A DNA stretch of 7,904 bases from Caldifarciminota bacterium (GCA_015494735.1 WGAQ01000174.1:1-7904), one strand, 5' to 3'; counted from the first letter of the stretch, positions 1 to 6,852 are shown. Numbers and translations: made by a program. Notes: generated from the letters alone by a model not told the origin.

Positions 1-562
1 TCGAAAGGGCGTAGGTGAATTCCATGGTCCGCCTCTTTCCCTTCCAGGGCTCCAGAATCACTTTGATTCTGAGGGTCTCCTCACGGGTGGAGTATATGGG
101 TATCCTTATGTATATCGTGGAGTCGGAGTCCGTATATTCCCTCCTGGGGTCCAGGTCCAGTTTCTCATTGGGGAATACGGTTATGAGACTCCCAATCTGC
201 ACGTCAGAGCGTCGAATACTGACGGAAACTCTGGCAGAATCGATGAGACTGCGGGAAACCTTATCCAGGAGACGGATGTTGAACCTGTAGTCTCCGGCGG
301 GAAAGTATATGCTGAAGTACCTGCTCCTGGTTATATCCGGAGGGGGTATGGAATCCACATCCTCGTAGTAGTCCTTCACCACAGAGGTGTAGAGTTCCTT
401 CCCGCGGTAGACTTCCATTTCCAGACGGTACCTCCCCTCGAATGCATCCCCCGACTTCACGTACGTGAGTTTCCTGAGGGGAACGGAGTAATTGAACACC
501 ACCTCCGCACTATCCCCACCCGGAATCACATAGACGTGTATATAACCAAGCAGAAAAATCAT
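1..562 (-). CDS. GWxTD-domain-like exported protein, N-terminal part (runs off left edge)
   Basis: Partial gene: 187 codons are visible on the minus strand with no stop before position 1. An in-frame TAA lies a few codons upstream of the ATG, so the start is well fixed. The protein opens MIFLLGYIHVYVIPGGDS, a short hydrophobic stretch, and continues as a beta-rich domain (VVFNYSVPLRKLTYVKSGD, then RYRLEMEVYRG, later YFPAGDYRFNIRLLD). This pattern, an acidic/Gly turn followed by a Tyr-rich strand, 'LTYVK', and a second 'ARYxLxxEVY'-type strand, resembles the beta-sandwich that precedes the GWxTD motif in GWxTD-domain proteins of FCB and WOR-3-like bacteria. The motif itself would lie outside the window, so the assignment is by resemblance. 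It follows htpX by 17 bases and is probably co-transcribed with it. The only ribosome-site candidate is a weak GAAGG very near the ATG. Oddly, the leader lacks the usual basic n-region and is too short for a standard signal peptide plus linker. Confidence 0.6.
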   Translation of the reverse strand, partial: MIFLLGYIHVYVIPGGDSAEVVFNYSVPLRKLTYVKSGDAFEGRYRLEMEVYRGKELYTSVVKDYYEDVDSIPPPDITRSRYFSIYFPAGDYRFNIRLLDKVSRSLIDSARVSVSIRRSDVQIGSLITVFPNEKLDLDPRREYTDSDSTIYIRIPIYSTREETLRIKVILEPWKGKRRTMEFTYALS

Positions 563-579
563 TAACCTTCGCTCTTATC

Positions 580-1428
580 TCAGTACATGACCCCCATTTT
601 CCTGGCCATCTCCATGAGGCGGGCTATCCTGTCCTCTATCGGTGGATGGGTAGAAAAGAGTTTCGCTATCCCATCCAGAGCAGGAGGGAATATGAACATG
701 TGGGCCGTGGTGGGTGTGGCGGTGGTGGGCACCCTTTCGTTACCTATCGCCAGCTTCTCCAGAGCCTTTGCGAGGGCAATCGGGTCCCTTATGAACCTGG
801 CTCCCGTCTCATCCGCCAGGTACTCCCTGGTCCTGGATATGGCCATCTGAATCAGCATAGCCGCTATGGGGGCGAGTATGAGCAGAAGGAGTTCCCCTAT
901 GGGATTCCTGTCCTCATCGTGCCTGCCGAAGATGAACATCCATCGGGCCATGTCAGCCACGTAGAAGACGACGGTGGCGAGGGTGGCTGCTATCGTGGAG
1001 ATCAGTATATCCCTGTTCTTTATGTGCGCCAGTTCGTGGGCTATGACCCCCTTCAACTCCCTCTCATCCAGCAATCTCAAAATCCCCTCTGTGAAGGCCA
1101 CGGCGGCATGGGATGGGTCCCTCCCGGTGGCGAAGGCATTGGGATAGGGAGCGGGGACTATGTAAATCCTGGGCTTCGGTATGCCCGCCTTCCTGGCCAC
1201 CTCCTCCACCAATGCATGGAGACGGGGAGCCTCCTGGGGAGAAACCTCCCTGGCCCGGTACATGGAAAGAACGATGCGGTCGGAAAACCAGTAAGAAAAG
1301 AAGTTGATTCCAAGGGCTATGACGAATGCAATGGTGAGACCCGTCTTTCCACCGACGAGATCCCCCATAATCAATATAAGGATGCTGAGAGCAGCCAGCA
1401 GCACGAACGTCTTTATGGTGTTCCCCAT
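580..1428 (-). CDS. htpX: HtpX family membrane zinc metalloprotease (M48)
   Basis: A 282-residue inner-membrane endopeptidase that in the known family degrades misfolded membrane proteins alongside FtsH. Two N-terminal transmembrane segments (about residues 5-22 and 29-48) come first. Next are the HtpX-type segment with 'PRIYIVPAPYPNAFATGR' (87-103), the zinc-binding HELAH motif (131-135, catalytic Glu132), two further membrane segments (about 143-166 and 178-197), and the third zinc ligand Glu202 in REYLAD. A 'STHPPIEDRIARL' tail typical of the family follows. Its length matches the usual 280-300 residues and all catalytic residues are intact. The ATG at 1428 is preceded by TAAAAT only 8 bases upstream, with no Shine-Dalgarno sequence, suggesting a leaderless transcript. 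It is divergent from ccmF and is the first gene of a minus-strand unit with the GWxTD-like gene. Confidence 0.95.
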   Translation of the reverse strand: MGNTIKTFVLLAALSILILIMGDLVGGKTGLTIAFVIALGINFFSYWFSDRIVLSMYRAREVSPQEAPRLHALVEEVARKAGIPKPRIYIVPAPYPNAFATGRDPSHAAVAFTEGILRLLDERELKGVIAHELAHIKNRDILISTIAATLATVVFYVADMARWMFIFGRHDEDRNPIGELLLLILAPIAAMLIQMAISRTREYLADETGARFIRDPIALAKALEKLAIGNERVPTTATPTTAHMFIFPPALDGIAKLFSTHPPIEDRIARLMEMARKMGVMY

Positions 1429-1436
1429 CGTACGAA

Positions 1437-1442
1437 ATTTTA
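1437..1442 (-). promoter_or_regulatory. -10-like TAAAAT for htpX, probable leaderless start
   Basis: Read on the minus strand the sequence is CTGTAAAATTTCGTACG followed directly by ATG at 1428. The hexamer ends 8 bases before the start codon, so a transcript starting about 7 bases downstream of it would begin at or next to the ATG. A TG lies immediately 5' of the hexamer (possible extended -10). I see no good -35 and no Shine-Dalgarno sequence. Confidence 0.55.
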
Positions 1443-1481
1443 CAGGAATTCGATGTACAGACGAAAACCCGCATCCTCCTA

Positions 1482-1487
1482 TAAAAT
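1482..1487 (+). promoter_or_regulatory. -10-like TAAAAT for ccmF, probable leaderless start
   Basis: The sequence TATAAAATTTGGGCCATATG ends with the ccmF start codon at 1497. The TAAAAT hexamer lies 9 bases upstream of it. The same TAAAATTT core stands before htpX on the other strand, 40 bases away, so the 68-base spacer appears to carry two back-to-back promoters. No clear -35 is visible. Confidence 0.55.
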
Positions 1488-1496
1488 TTGGGCCAT

Positions 1497-3392
1497 ATGG
1501 CTATACTGGGGAAGATAACCATTTTCACAGGCTGGGCCTTTATACTTGTATCCTTTTTCTTCCTCCTCGCAGGAAATCTGAAGAGGGATTTTCGATTTAT
1601 CAACGCAGGAATCAACGCATATTTCTTCGCCTTTATCTACACATTAATCGCATCCATCCTCCTCCTCTATGCCCTCATAACCCTCGACTTTTCCATCGAG
1701 TACGTCGCCCTTCAGACCACGAAATCCATGCCCGTCTTCTACAGGATAGCGGGATTCTGGGCGGGTATGGATGGCTCCATGCTCTTCTGGAATCTGGTCT
1801 TCGGTGCATACACCGTCGTGTTCATATACAGGGCAGTAAAGAATGGAAGGTACTTCTATTCGTGGTCCTTCCTCTTCCTCTCCCTGACATATCTATTCTT
1901 CCTGACGGTTCTGGCCTTTTACTCCAACCCCTTCAAGGAGCTCCCCAATCCCCCCGCGGACGGCAGGGGACTCAATCCCCTCCTCATGAACTGGTGGATG
2001 CACATACACCCCCTTTCCCTCTACGCCGGATACACCGGTCTGTCGGTCCCCTTCTCCATAGTGCTGGGGGTGGTCATAAGCGGGGTCCACTACAGGAAGT
2101 GGGTCAGGGACCTGCGAATCTGGACGATAATTCCCTGGATTTTCCTCACTCTGGGCATATACTTCGGGGGGAGGTGGGCATATCTGGAACTGGGATGGGG
2201 AGGATACTGGGCATGGGACCCCGTGGAGAATGCCTCCCTGATTCCGTGGTTCACAGCAACGGCCCTCTTCCATTCCATAGTAATGCTGGAGAAGAGGGGG
2301 ATTTTCAAGACATGGATAGCCGTGCTCTCCGTGACCACGTTCGTTCTGGTCCTCCTCGGCACGTATATAACCCGCAGTGGCTCCCTGGTATCGGTTCACA
2401 GTTTTGCCCAGAGCGAACTGGGGCCGGTTTTCCTGGGATTCATAGTGTTTATCATAATCCTGTCCACCGCCATCCTGCTGAAGTACAGGAGGAATCTGAG
2501 GAGTGTGGGGCTGATTACATCCCTGTTCTCGAGGGAGGGCTTCTTCCTCCTGAATAACTGGATCATGCTTCTCCTGGCTTTCGTCGTGGCATTCGGGACT
2601 CTGTTTCCCCGTCTCTCTGCATTCTTCACCCCCACGGAGATAATGGTGGGGCCCGCTTTCTACAATGCCGTCACGGGACCCCTATTCGCCCTCATGGTCA
2701 TACTCATGGCACTGGCCCCCTACATGCCATACAGGGCATTTACCCGCAGGTACCTGCGCCCCATAGTGATTCCCGCCATATTCAGCACGGCACTCGCCAT
2801 CTTCACATATCTCATAACGGGACACGTGATGGCCACCATAACCCTGTGGGGTGTATATCAGATAGCATTCGCCCTGATATACGAACTCCTCTCCAGCAGG
2901 CATCCGCTGAGAGCCCTCCTGGGGGACAGGAGGAGATACGGTGGCTTGCTCGTGCATCTCGGTGTCGCCATCACCACGCTGGGAATCGTGGTCAATACCC
3001 TGTACAAGGAGAAGAAGGAAATCATCATGACCCCCGGGCAGAGCGTTCAGTTTGCGGGATATACGCTCACCTATAAGGATGTGGAAAGCGGATTCCATCC
3101 CGATTACCTGTGGGACAGGTTCACATTCGTGATAAGGACTCCATCGGGCAGGGAAATCACATCCCATCCGGAATTGAGACTGTACCACAAGTGGAACATG
3201 AAGACTCCCGAGATCGATATAATAACATCTCCGAGGGGTGATTTCTACGTGGCTCCCGGAGAACTGGAGGAGGATACCAGGAGGTTATTCCTTGTTATGT
3301 TCTTCGAGCCCATGATACAGGTAGTGTGGCTCGGGCCACTTCTAATGTTGCTCGGCGCAATGTATGCCATAACGGGCAGAAGGAGGGAGTGA
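1497..3392 (+). CDS. ccmF: Heme lyase CcmF, cytochrome c maturation System I
   Basis: A 631-residue polytopic membrane protein of the CcmF/NrfE family, which ligates heme from CcmE to apocytochrome c on the outer face of the cytoplasmic membrane. The tryptophan-rich WWD domain is clear: WGGYWAWDPVENASLIPW at residues 234-251. Four histidines fall where the family needs them: His171 (in HIHPLSLYAGY), His259 (in ATALFHS), His301 (in SVHSF) and His487 (in LLVHLGVA). From memory, the E. coli heme-ligand histidines are 173, 261, 303 and 491, so the spacing is nearly identical. Other hallmarks are YITRSGSLVSVHSF, NNWIMLLLAFVVAFGTLFP, and a periplasmic C-terminal domain (about 500-605) before the last helix. 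The ATG at 1497 is preferred over a TTG at 1488, which abuts the -10-like element. No other ccm gene except the small downstream gene is in the window, which is unusual because ccmF often sits among ccmA-H. Confidence 0.95.
   Translation: MAILGKITIFTGWAFILVSFFFLLAGNLKRDFRFINAGINAYFFAFIYTLIASILLLYALITLDFSIEYVALQTTKSMPVFYRIAGFWAGMDGSMLFWNLVFGAYTVVFIYRAVKNGRYFYSWSFLFLSLTYLFFLTVLAFYSNPFKELPNPPADGRGLNPLLMNWWMHIHPLSLYAGYTGLSVPFSIVLGVVISGVHYRKWVRDLRIWTIIPWIFLTLGIYFGGRWAYLELGWGGYWAWDPVENASLIPWFTATALFHSIVMLEKRGIFKTWIAVLSVTTFVLVLLGTYITRSGSLVSVHSFAQSELGPVFLGFIVFIIILSTAILLKYRRNLRSVGLITSLFSREGFFLLNNWIMLLLAFVVAFGTLFPRLSAFFTPTEIMVGPAFYNAVTGPLFALMVILMALAPYMPYRAFTRRYLRPIVIPAIFSTALAIFTYLITGHVMATITLWGVYQIAFALIYELLSSRHPLRALLGDRRRYGGLLVHLGVAITTLGIVVNTLYKEKKEIIMTPGQSVQFAGYTLTYKDVESGFHPDYLWDRFTFVIRTPSGREITSHPELRLYHKWNMKTPEIDIITSPRGDFYVAPGELEEDTRRLFLVMFFEPMIQVVWLGPLLMLLGAMYAITGRRRE
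3381..3386 (+). promoter_or_regulatory. Shine-Dalgarno AGGAGG for the small CcmI/CcmH-like gene
   Basis: A perfect AGGAGG lies inside the end of ccmF, 7 bases before the ATG at 3394. It fixes that start. It also shows that this genome uses the anti-SD interaction, although the first genes of its transcription units appear to lack it. Confidence 0.85.
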
Positions 3393-3393
3393 T

Positions 3394-3660
3394 ATGGATG
3401 TAATTTACCTTCTGATTATACTGATTCCCGGTGCATACTTTGTTCTAAAGCCGATAATGTACGGAAGCAAACGCTGGCCTCAGGAGCCGGAAGTCGATAA
3501 GGAAGTTCTCGAAAAGAGGGATGAACTCATAAACGAGTTGAAGAGGTTGAAGGAACTGTACGAATCGAATAAAATAAGTAAGGATGAATTCGAAAAACTG
3601 AAAAGGCCCGTGGAGGAAGAATTGCTTCTCCTGCTCAGGAAATATAACATAGAAATTTGA
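3394..3660 (+). CDS. Small CcmI/CcmH-like membrane protein with cytoplasmic coiled coil
   Basis: An 88-residue protein starting one base after the ccmF stop and led by a perfect Shine-Dalgarno, so it is almost surely translated with ccmF. Residues 1-20 (MDVIYLLIILIPGAYFVLKP) form one transmembrane helix. Residues 35-88 are a highly charged helix: KRDELINELKRLKELYESNK, then ISKDEFEKLKRPVEEELL. The phrase 'ELxxLkxLYExxKISxxEFExLK' resembles the short cytoplasmic segment of CcmI/CcmH-type or SHOCT-like proteins that assist apocytochrome handling next to CcmF. There is no CXXC or heme-binding motif, so it is not CcmE and not the thioredoxin-like or CcmH/CcmL redox subunit. A partner role for CcmF is inferred from position and topology; the family name is tentative. 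Confidence 0.8.
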   Translation: MDVIYLLIILIPGAYFVLKPIMYGSKRWPQEPEVDKEVLEKRDELINELKRLKELYESNKISKDEFEKLKRPVEEELLLLLRKYNIEI

Positions 3661-3733
3661 GGAGTCAAAGGGGCTTTTAACTGCCATACATTAATGAAAA
3701 TCAACAATTTCATTTCATGCAAACTCCACACTT

Positions 3734-3739
3734 TAAACT
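3734..3739 (+). promoter_or_regulatory. -10-like TAAACT for the S9 peptidase gene, probable leaderless start
   Basis: The sequence CTTTAAACTTTCGACATG ends with the start codon at 3746. The hexamer ends 6 bases before it, and no Shine-Dalgarno is present in the 85-base AT-rich spacer. The TTTCGAC next to the ATG recurs almost exactly before dapF. Confidence 0.5.
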
Positions 3740-3745
3740 TTCGAC

Positions 3746-5689
3746 ATGAGGAGAAGAAAGATAGAAAAACTGGACGAGAAAGGGATATTCGAGTTAAAAC
3801 TCGTATCCCACGTGGCCCAGTTTCCCGAAGGAAATCGGGCTCTGTTCGTCCTTACAACGCTGGATGAGAAGGAAAACGATTACATAAGCCACATATATTC
3901 GATAGGGAGGCGCAAGAAAAAGCAGTTAACATTCGCCGGAAAGAAGAACATAAATCCGGAGATTTCACCCGACGGGAGCAGATTCGCCTTCCTTTCGGAC
4001 AGGCACGGCAAGAAGGAGAAGGGACTTCAACTCTACATGATGGACACGGAGGGTGGGGATGCCATCCCGCTGACCGATGAGGAAAGGGGCGTATCCTTCT
4101 TCAGGTGGGTGGACAGGAGCAAAATCGTATACATCACCTCCCACAAGAAGAGGCAGAGGACCCCGTACCCCAAGGATACGGATGTGAGGATAGTGGATAG
4201 ACTCTTTTACAAACTGGACTCCTCCGGATTCCTGACCGGACACTCCAGCATAGTAAAAGTCCTGGATGTGGACAGGAGAAAGGCCGAAAAACTCTTCGAA
4301 ACCGACTTCATGGTATCGGGTATCACATACCACAATGGGAAATACTACTTCATATCCAACATGGATAGCAACTGGGATTTGCATCTCTACTCGTACATAT
4401 ACGAATACGACCCCGGAGAAGGCTCCTTCAGAAAGCTCATGTCCGGAAGCTGGAGCATATCCTCTTTCAAACCCTTCGGCAACAAAATCATCTTCGTGGG
4501 CAACAGGAGACAGAATGGATTCGCAGACATAAGCCACTTCTACGAACTGGACCTGGAGAGCGGAACCATAAGGGACCTGACCCCGAAATTGGACAGGAAT
4601 CCGTTCAACACGGTGAATTCCGATGCAAGGGGTCCATCGTCCGGAAACCTGTTCGAAATAGATTCCGAGGGCAACATCTACTTCCTGATGACAGATGGCG
4701 GAAGGGTGGGCCTTCACAAACTCACGAAGGATGGAAAGATAGAGGACATACTCAGGGGAGACTTCGTGGTGGAGAGTTTCTCCTTCGACAGCAACTACGA
4801 AATCCTTTACTGGGTTAAGAACTCCTTCTCCCATCCCACCGAGGTGTACCTGTGGGATAAGCAGATAACTCACTTCAACGATGATTTCGTGAAGAAGTAC
4901 GGCCTCAAGGAGGCTCATCCCATAAAGTTCAAGGCAAGCGATGGTGTGGAAGTGGAAGGGTGGGTTCTCTCCCCGTACATACGGACCAGGGAGAAGAATG
5001 GTAAGAGCCCTGCCATTCTGGAGATTCACGGTGGACCCCGCACGGCGTACGGGTATGCCTTCATGTTCGAATTTCACCTCCTTGCCCACAACGGGTTCTA
5101 CATAATATTCTCCAATCCAAGGGGCTCCGATGGGTACGGCTTCGACTTCGCATACAGGATAGTGAGGAACTACGGGGACAGGGATTACAAGGACCTCATG
5201 GAATTCGTTGATGCTGTGATGAAGAAAGTACCCCAGATAGACGAAAACAGGCTGGGAGTGACGGGGGGCAGCTATGGTGGATTCATGACCAACTGGATAA
5301 TCGGTCATACGGACAGGTTCAGCAGGGCTGTAACGCAGAGGAGCATCTCCAACTGGCTGAGTTTCTATGGAACGAGCGATATCGGATGGCTGTTCGGAGA
5401 GTACGAGATAGGAGAGCCCCCATTCGATGACCCCATGCTCTACTGGGAGAGGTCACCCATCGCATACGTGAAGAATGTGAAGACACCCCTCCTGATAATC
5501 CACGCAGAGCAGGATTACAGATGCCCGATAGAGCAGGCCGAGCAGCTATTCGTGGCCCTGAGGAAACTCGGCAAAGAGGTGAGATTCATAAGGTTCCCCG
5601 GGGAATCCCACGAGCTGTCCAGAAGCGGCAGACCCCGCCACAGGGTCGAGAGACTGTACTTCATACGCAAGTGGTTCGAGAAGATGTGA
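3746..5689 (+). CDS. S9 family prolyl oligopeptidase / acylaminoacyl-peptidase
   Basis: A 647-residue serine peptidase. Residues about 20-380 form a seven-bladed beta-propeller, seen as repeats such as NPEISPDGSRFAFLSD with TolB-like blades. The propeller normally limits access of large substrates. Residues about 395-647 are the alpha/beta-hydrolase domain, beginning VKFKASDGVEVEGW-like (here 'IKFKASDGVEVEGW'), with the oxyanion region LEIHGGPRTAYGY. The catalytic triad is complete: Ser509 in GGSYGG, Asp590 in HAEQDYRCP and His622 in GESHELSRSGRP. There is no signal peptide or membrane segment, so it should be cytosolic and release N-terminal (perhaps acylated) residues or dipeptides from short peptides. 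The exact cleavage preference cannot be read from sequence. It appears monocistronic, starting from its own -10-like element and ending in a hairpin shared with the convergent gene. Confidence 0.95.
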   Translation: MRRRKIEKLDEKGIFELKLVSHVAQFPEGNRALFVLTTLDEKENDYISHIYSIGRRKKKQLTFAGKKNINPEISPDGSRFAFLSDRHGKKEKGLQLYMMDTEGGDAIPLTDEERGVSFFRWVDRSKIVYITSHKKRQRTPYPKDTDVRIVDRLFYKLDSSGFLTGHSSIVKVLDVDRRKAEKLFETDFMVSGITYHNGKYYFISNMDSNWDLHLYSYIYEYDPGEGSFRKLMSGSWSISSFKPFGNKIIFVGNRRQNGFADISHFYELDLESGTIRDLTPKLDRNPFNTVNSDARGPSSGNLFEIDSEGNIYFLMTDGGRVGLHKLTKDGKIEDILRGDFVVESFSFDSNYEILYWVKNSFSHPTEVYLWDKQITHFNDDFVKKYGLKEAHPIKFKASDGVEVEGWVLSPYIRTREKNGKSPAILEIHGGPRTAYGYAFMFEFHLLAHNGFYIIFSNPRGSDGYGFDFAYRIVRNYGDRDYKDLMEFVDAVMKKVPQIDENRLGVTGGSYGGFMTNWIIGHTDRFSRAVTQRSISNWLSFYGTSDIGWLFGEYEIGEPPFDDPMLYWERSPIAYVKNVKTPLLIIHAEQDYRCPIEQAEQLFVALRKLGKEVRFIRFPGESHELSRSGRPRHRVERLYFIRKWFEKM

Positions 5690-5705
5690 GGGCGTCGTCC
5701 CTCAC
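5686..5705. terminator. Shared hairpin between convergent genes
   Basis: GTGAGGG, a 6-base loop, then CCCTCAC: a perfect 7-bp stem. The left arm contains the TGA of the S9 peptidase (5687-5689). The right arm contains the complement of the TGA of the minus-strand gene (5702-5704). Only 12 bases separate the two genes, so this is the natural place for bidirectional termination. No T-run follows on either strand, so it is not a canonical intrinsic terminator. Confidence 0.5.
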
Positions 5706-6325
5706 CTCCCATAAATCATGCGGTAGTAGTAACTGGAGCCCAGGAGTTCGTGCTCCCCGTATCCGATGGTGAAGAATCGGTAGGAGAATCCGGTGATGAA
5801 ACTCCTGCGGAGAGTACTGTAAGACACCGAAACGAAAATTCCCTCCGCAATCTCATAACGGGCAAAGAATCTGTAATCCAGAGGAAATCCCTCCTCCATG
5901 AAAAGTTCTATCCCACCGAAAGCCTTCGAACCGGTGGAAAAGACGCACGCGTATCCGAATCGCCTGCCTATCAATCCCGCATATCCGCAAACATCGAACT
6001 CCATGAACTTCCTCATGAAACCCACACCGGCATGGAATTCGCTTCCAAAAGATGCATCCGCAGAGAATACTCCCAGGTTTGCACCGACGGAAATGGTGTT
6101 CATATACTCATCCTCCACATTGACCACATACCAGAACACCCCCACCCCACCCTTCGAAACACCCATGCCGAATCTATTGAGGAAGCCGTAGTCTTTCACT
6201 ATGAAGGTTTCCAGCACCACGGAATCGGAGAGGAACTGGGGCGCTCCCATGGAGGCAGATGGCATACCGGATTCTCCGAAGGAAGTACCGGAGAAAAAGT
6301 AGGGAAATGCTATCACGATTAGCAT
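5702..6325 (-). CDS. Exported, probable small outer-membrane beta-barrel protein
   Basis: A 207-residue protein I cannot assign to a named family. It starts MLIVIAFPYFFSGTSFGESG, a short signal-like hydrophobic leader. The rest is Gly- and aromatic-rich, with alternating strand-like segments (FGMGVSKGGVGVFWYVV, ISVGANLGVFSADASFG, FHAGVGFMRKFMEFDVCGYAG, GIFVSVSYSTLRRSFITGFSYRF). It ends with GYGEHELLGSSYYYRMIYGR, which resembles the last strands of PorV/UPF0164-like barrels ('Y-x-x-H-x-x-LG-x-x-H/Y'). A compact barrel of roughly 8-10 strands is an inference. The final residue is Arg rather than the usual terminal aromatic. ATG 6325 is chosen because a more upstream ATG (6406) would run antisense into dut and past the promoter region. 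It is convergent with the S9 gene and divergent from dut. Confidence 0.65.
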   Translation of the reverse strand: MLIVIAFPYFFSGTSFGESGMPSASMGAPQFLSDSVVLETFIVKDYGFLNRFGMGVSKGGVGVFWYVVNVEDEYMNTISVGANLGVFSADASFGSEFHAGVGFMRKFMEFDVCGYAGLIGRRFGYACVFSTGSKAFGGIELFMEEGFPLDYRFFARYEIAEGIFVSVSYSTLRRSFITGFSYRFFTIGYGEHELLGSSYYYRMIYGR

Positions 6326-6342
6326 CCCGGCAACCGGATACA

Positions 6343-6348
6343 AGTATA
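6343..6348 (-). promoter_or_regulatory. -10-like TATACT for the barrel-protein gene
   Basis: On the minus strand TATACT lies 17 bases before the ATG at 6325, implying a 5' leader of only about 10 bases with no Shine-Dalgarno. It is placed further from the start than the elements of the five other first genes. An in-frame TTG at 6343 overlaps the hexamer and is unlikely to be the start. Confidence 0.4.
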
Positions 6349-6370
6349 AAGGAGCCGGAGGCGGGACTTT

Positions 6371-6376
6371 TAAAAT
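6371..6376 (+). promoter_or_regulatory. -10-like TAAAAT for dut, probable leaderless start
   Basis: The sequence CTTTTAAAATTTGCGAATG ends with the dut start at 6383, and the hexamer ends 6 bases before it. A purine-rich GGAGGCGGG lies farther upstream, but it is 17 or more bases from the ATG and on the wrong side of the -10 to act as a ribosome site. The 57-base spacer is shared with the divergent barrel-protein promoter. Confidence 0.55.
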
Positions 6377-6382
6377 TTGCGA

Positions 6383-6814
6383 ATGGTCAGGATATTCAGA
6401 GCCCATCCGGACGCCAGATTTCGGGTGGCTTACGGGGAGAGTCAGGGAATCGACCTCGCATCCACGGAGGACATAGAAATTCCGCCATTATCCAGAGCCA
6501 TTATCCCCACGGGAATCCACATGGCCCTTCCCCGTGGAACCTTTGGATTCATCAAGGAAAGGAGTTCCACGGCGGTGAAGAAGGGTCTCATGGCGATGGC
6601 CGGAATAGTGGACAACTCTTACAGGGGAGAGATAAAGGTGGTCCTCTTCAATACCACGAAAGAGACCGTCAGGATAGAAAAGGGCGAATTCGTAGCCCAG
6701 ATTCTAATCGTGAAGGTAATGGAACCGGATGAGGAACTGGAAGAAGTGAAATCCATGGAAAGTCTGGGGAAGACCAGAAGGGGTGAGGGAGGTTTCGGAA
6801 GTTCGGGTCGATAG
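6383..6814 (+). CDS. dut: dUTP diphosphatase (trimeric dUTPase)
   Basis: A 143-residue enzyme that hydrolyses dUTP to dUMP and PPi, keeping uracil out of DNA and feeding dTMP synthesis. All five motifs of the homotrimeric family are present: I, SQGIDLAS (20-27); II, KERSST (58-63); III, AGIVDNSYRGEIKVVLFN (73-90) with catalytic-site Asp77 and Tyr80; IV, IEKGEFVAQILI (98-109); and V, RRGEGGFGSSG (132-142), the Gly-rich lid with its Phe138. Departures from consensus are the missing Ala before the motif I Gly (Gln instead) and ERSS in place of GRSS in motif II. The length is typical. A TTG two codons upstream (6377) is an alternative start but touches the -10-like element. The dCTP-deaminase branch is less likely given motif III and the complete motif V. 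Confidence 0.93.
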   Translation: MVRIFRAHPDARFRVAYGESQGIDLASTEDIEIPPLSRAIIPTGIHMALPRGTFGFIKERSSTAVKKGLMAMAGIVDNSYRGEIKVVLFNTTKETVRIEKGEFVAQILIVKVMEPDEELEEVKSMESLGKTRRGEGGFGSSGR

Positions 6815-6846
6815 CTCCCCAAATCCGACATAGTGGAGTTTTACTT

Positions 6847-6852
6847 TATGCT
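6847..6852 (+). promoter_or_regulatory. -10-like TATGCT for dapF, probable leaderless start
   Basis: The sequence TATGCTTTTCGACCATG ends with the start at 6861, and the hexamer ends 8 bases before it. CCGACA at 6825-6830 is a possible weak -35 with a 16-base spacer. No Shine-Dalgarno is present even though dut ends only 46 bases upstream, so dapF may have its own promoter. CTCC at 6815-6818 can pair with GGAG at 6835-6838 before TTTT, which could weakly terminate dut transcripts. Confidence 0.45.

Noticed and set aside
15..290. Plus-strand open frame near the left edge
   Set aside because: The minus-strand frame is open across the whole 562 bases, has a fixed start and gives a coherent beta-domain protein, so the plus frame is a shadow.
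646..1518. Plus-strand open frame of 290 codons opposite htpX
   Set aside because: It mirrors htpX, whose HELAH and REYLAD motifs prove the minus-strand reading. The product shows no domain.
1304..2557. Plus-strand open frame of 417 codons overlapping htpX and ccmF
   Set aside because: It runs across the start regions of two well-supported genes in another frame, and its product is rich in Pro, His, Arg and Gly without a recognisable fold.
3965..5308. Long minus-strand open frame (447 codons) opposite the S9 peptidase
   Set aside because: The plus-strand gene has a complete catalytic triad over the same span. The antisense frame is open because the sense codons rarely give stops on that strand, and its product is a His/Val/Pro-rich string with no domain.
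5702..6406. Longer version of the barrel protein starting at ATG 6406
   Set aside because: It would extend antisense into dut and upstream of the TATACT promoter, and would bury the hydrophobic leader behind a Pro-rich tail.
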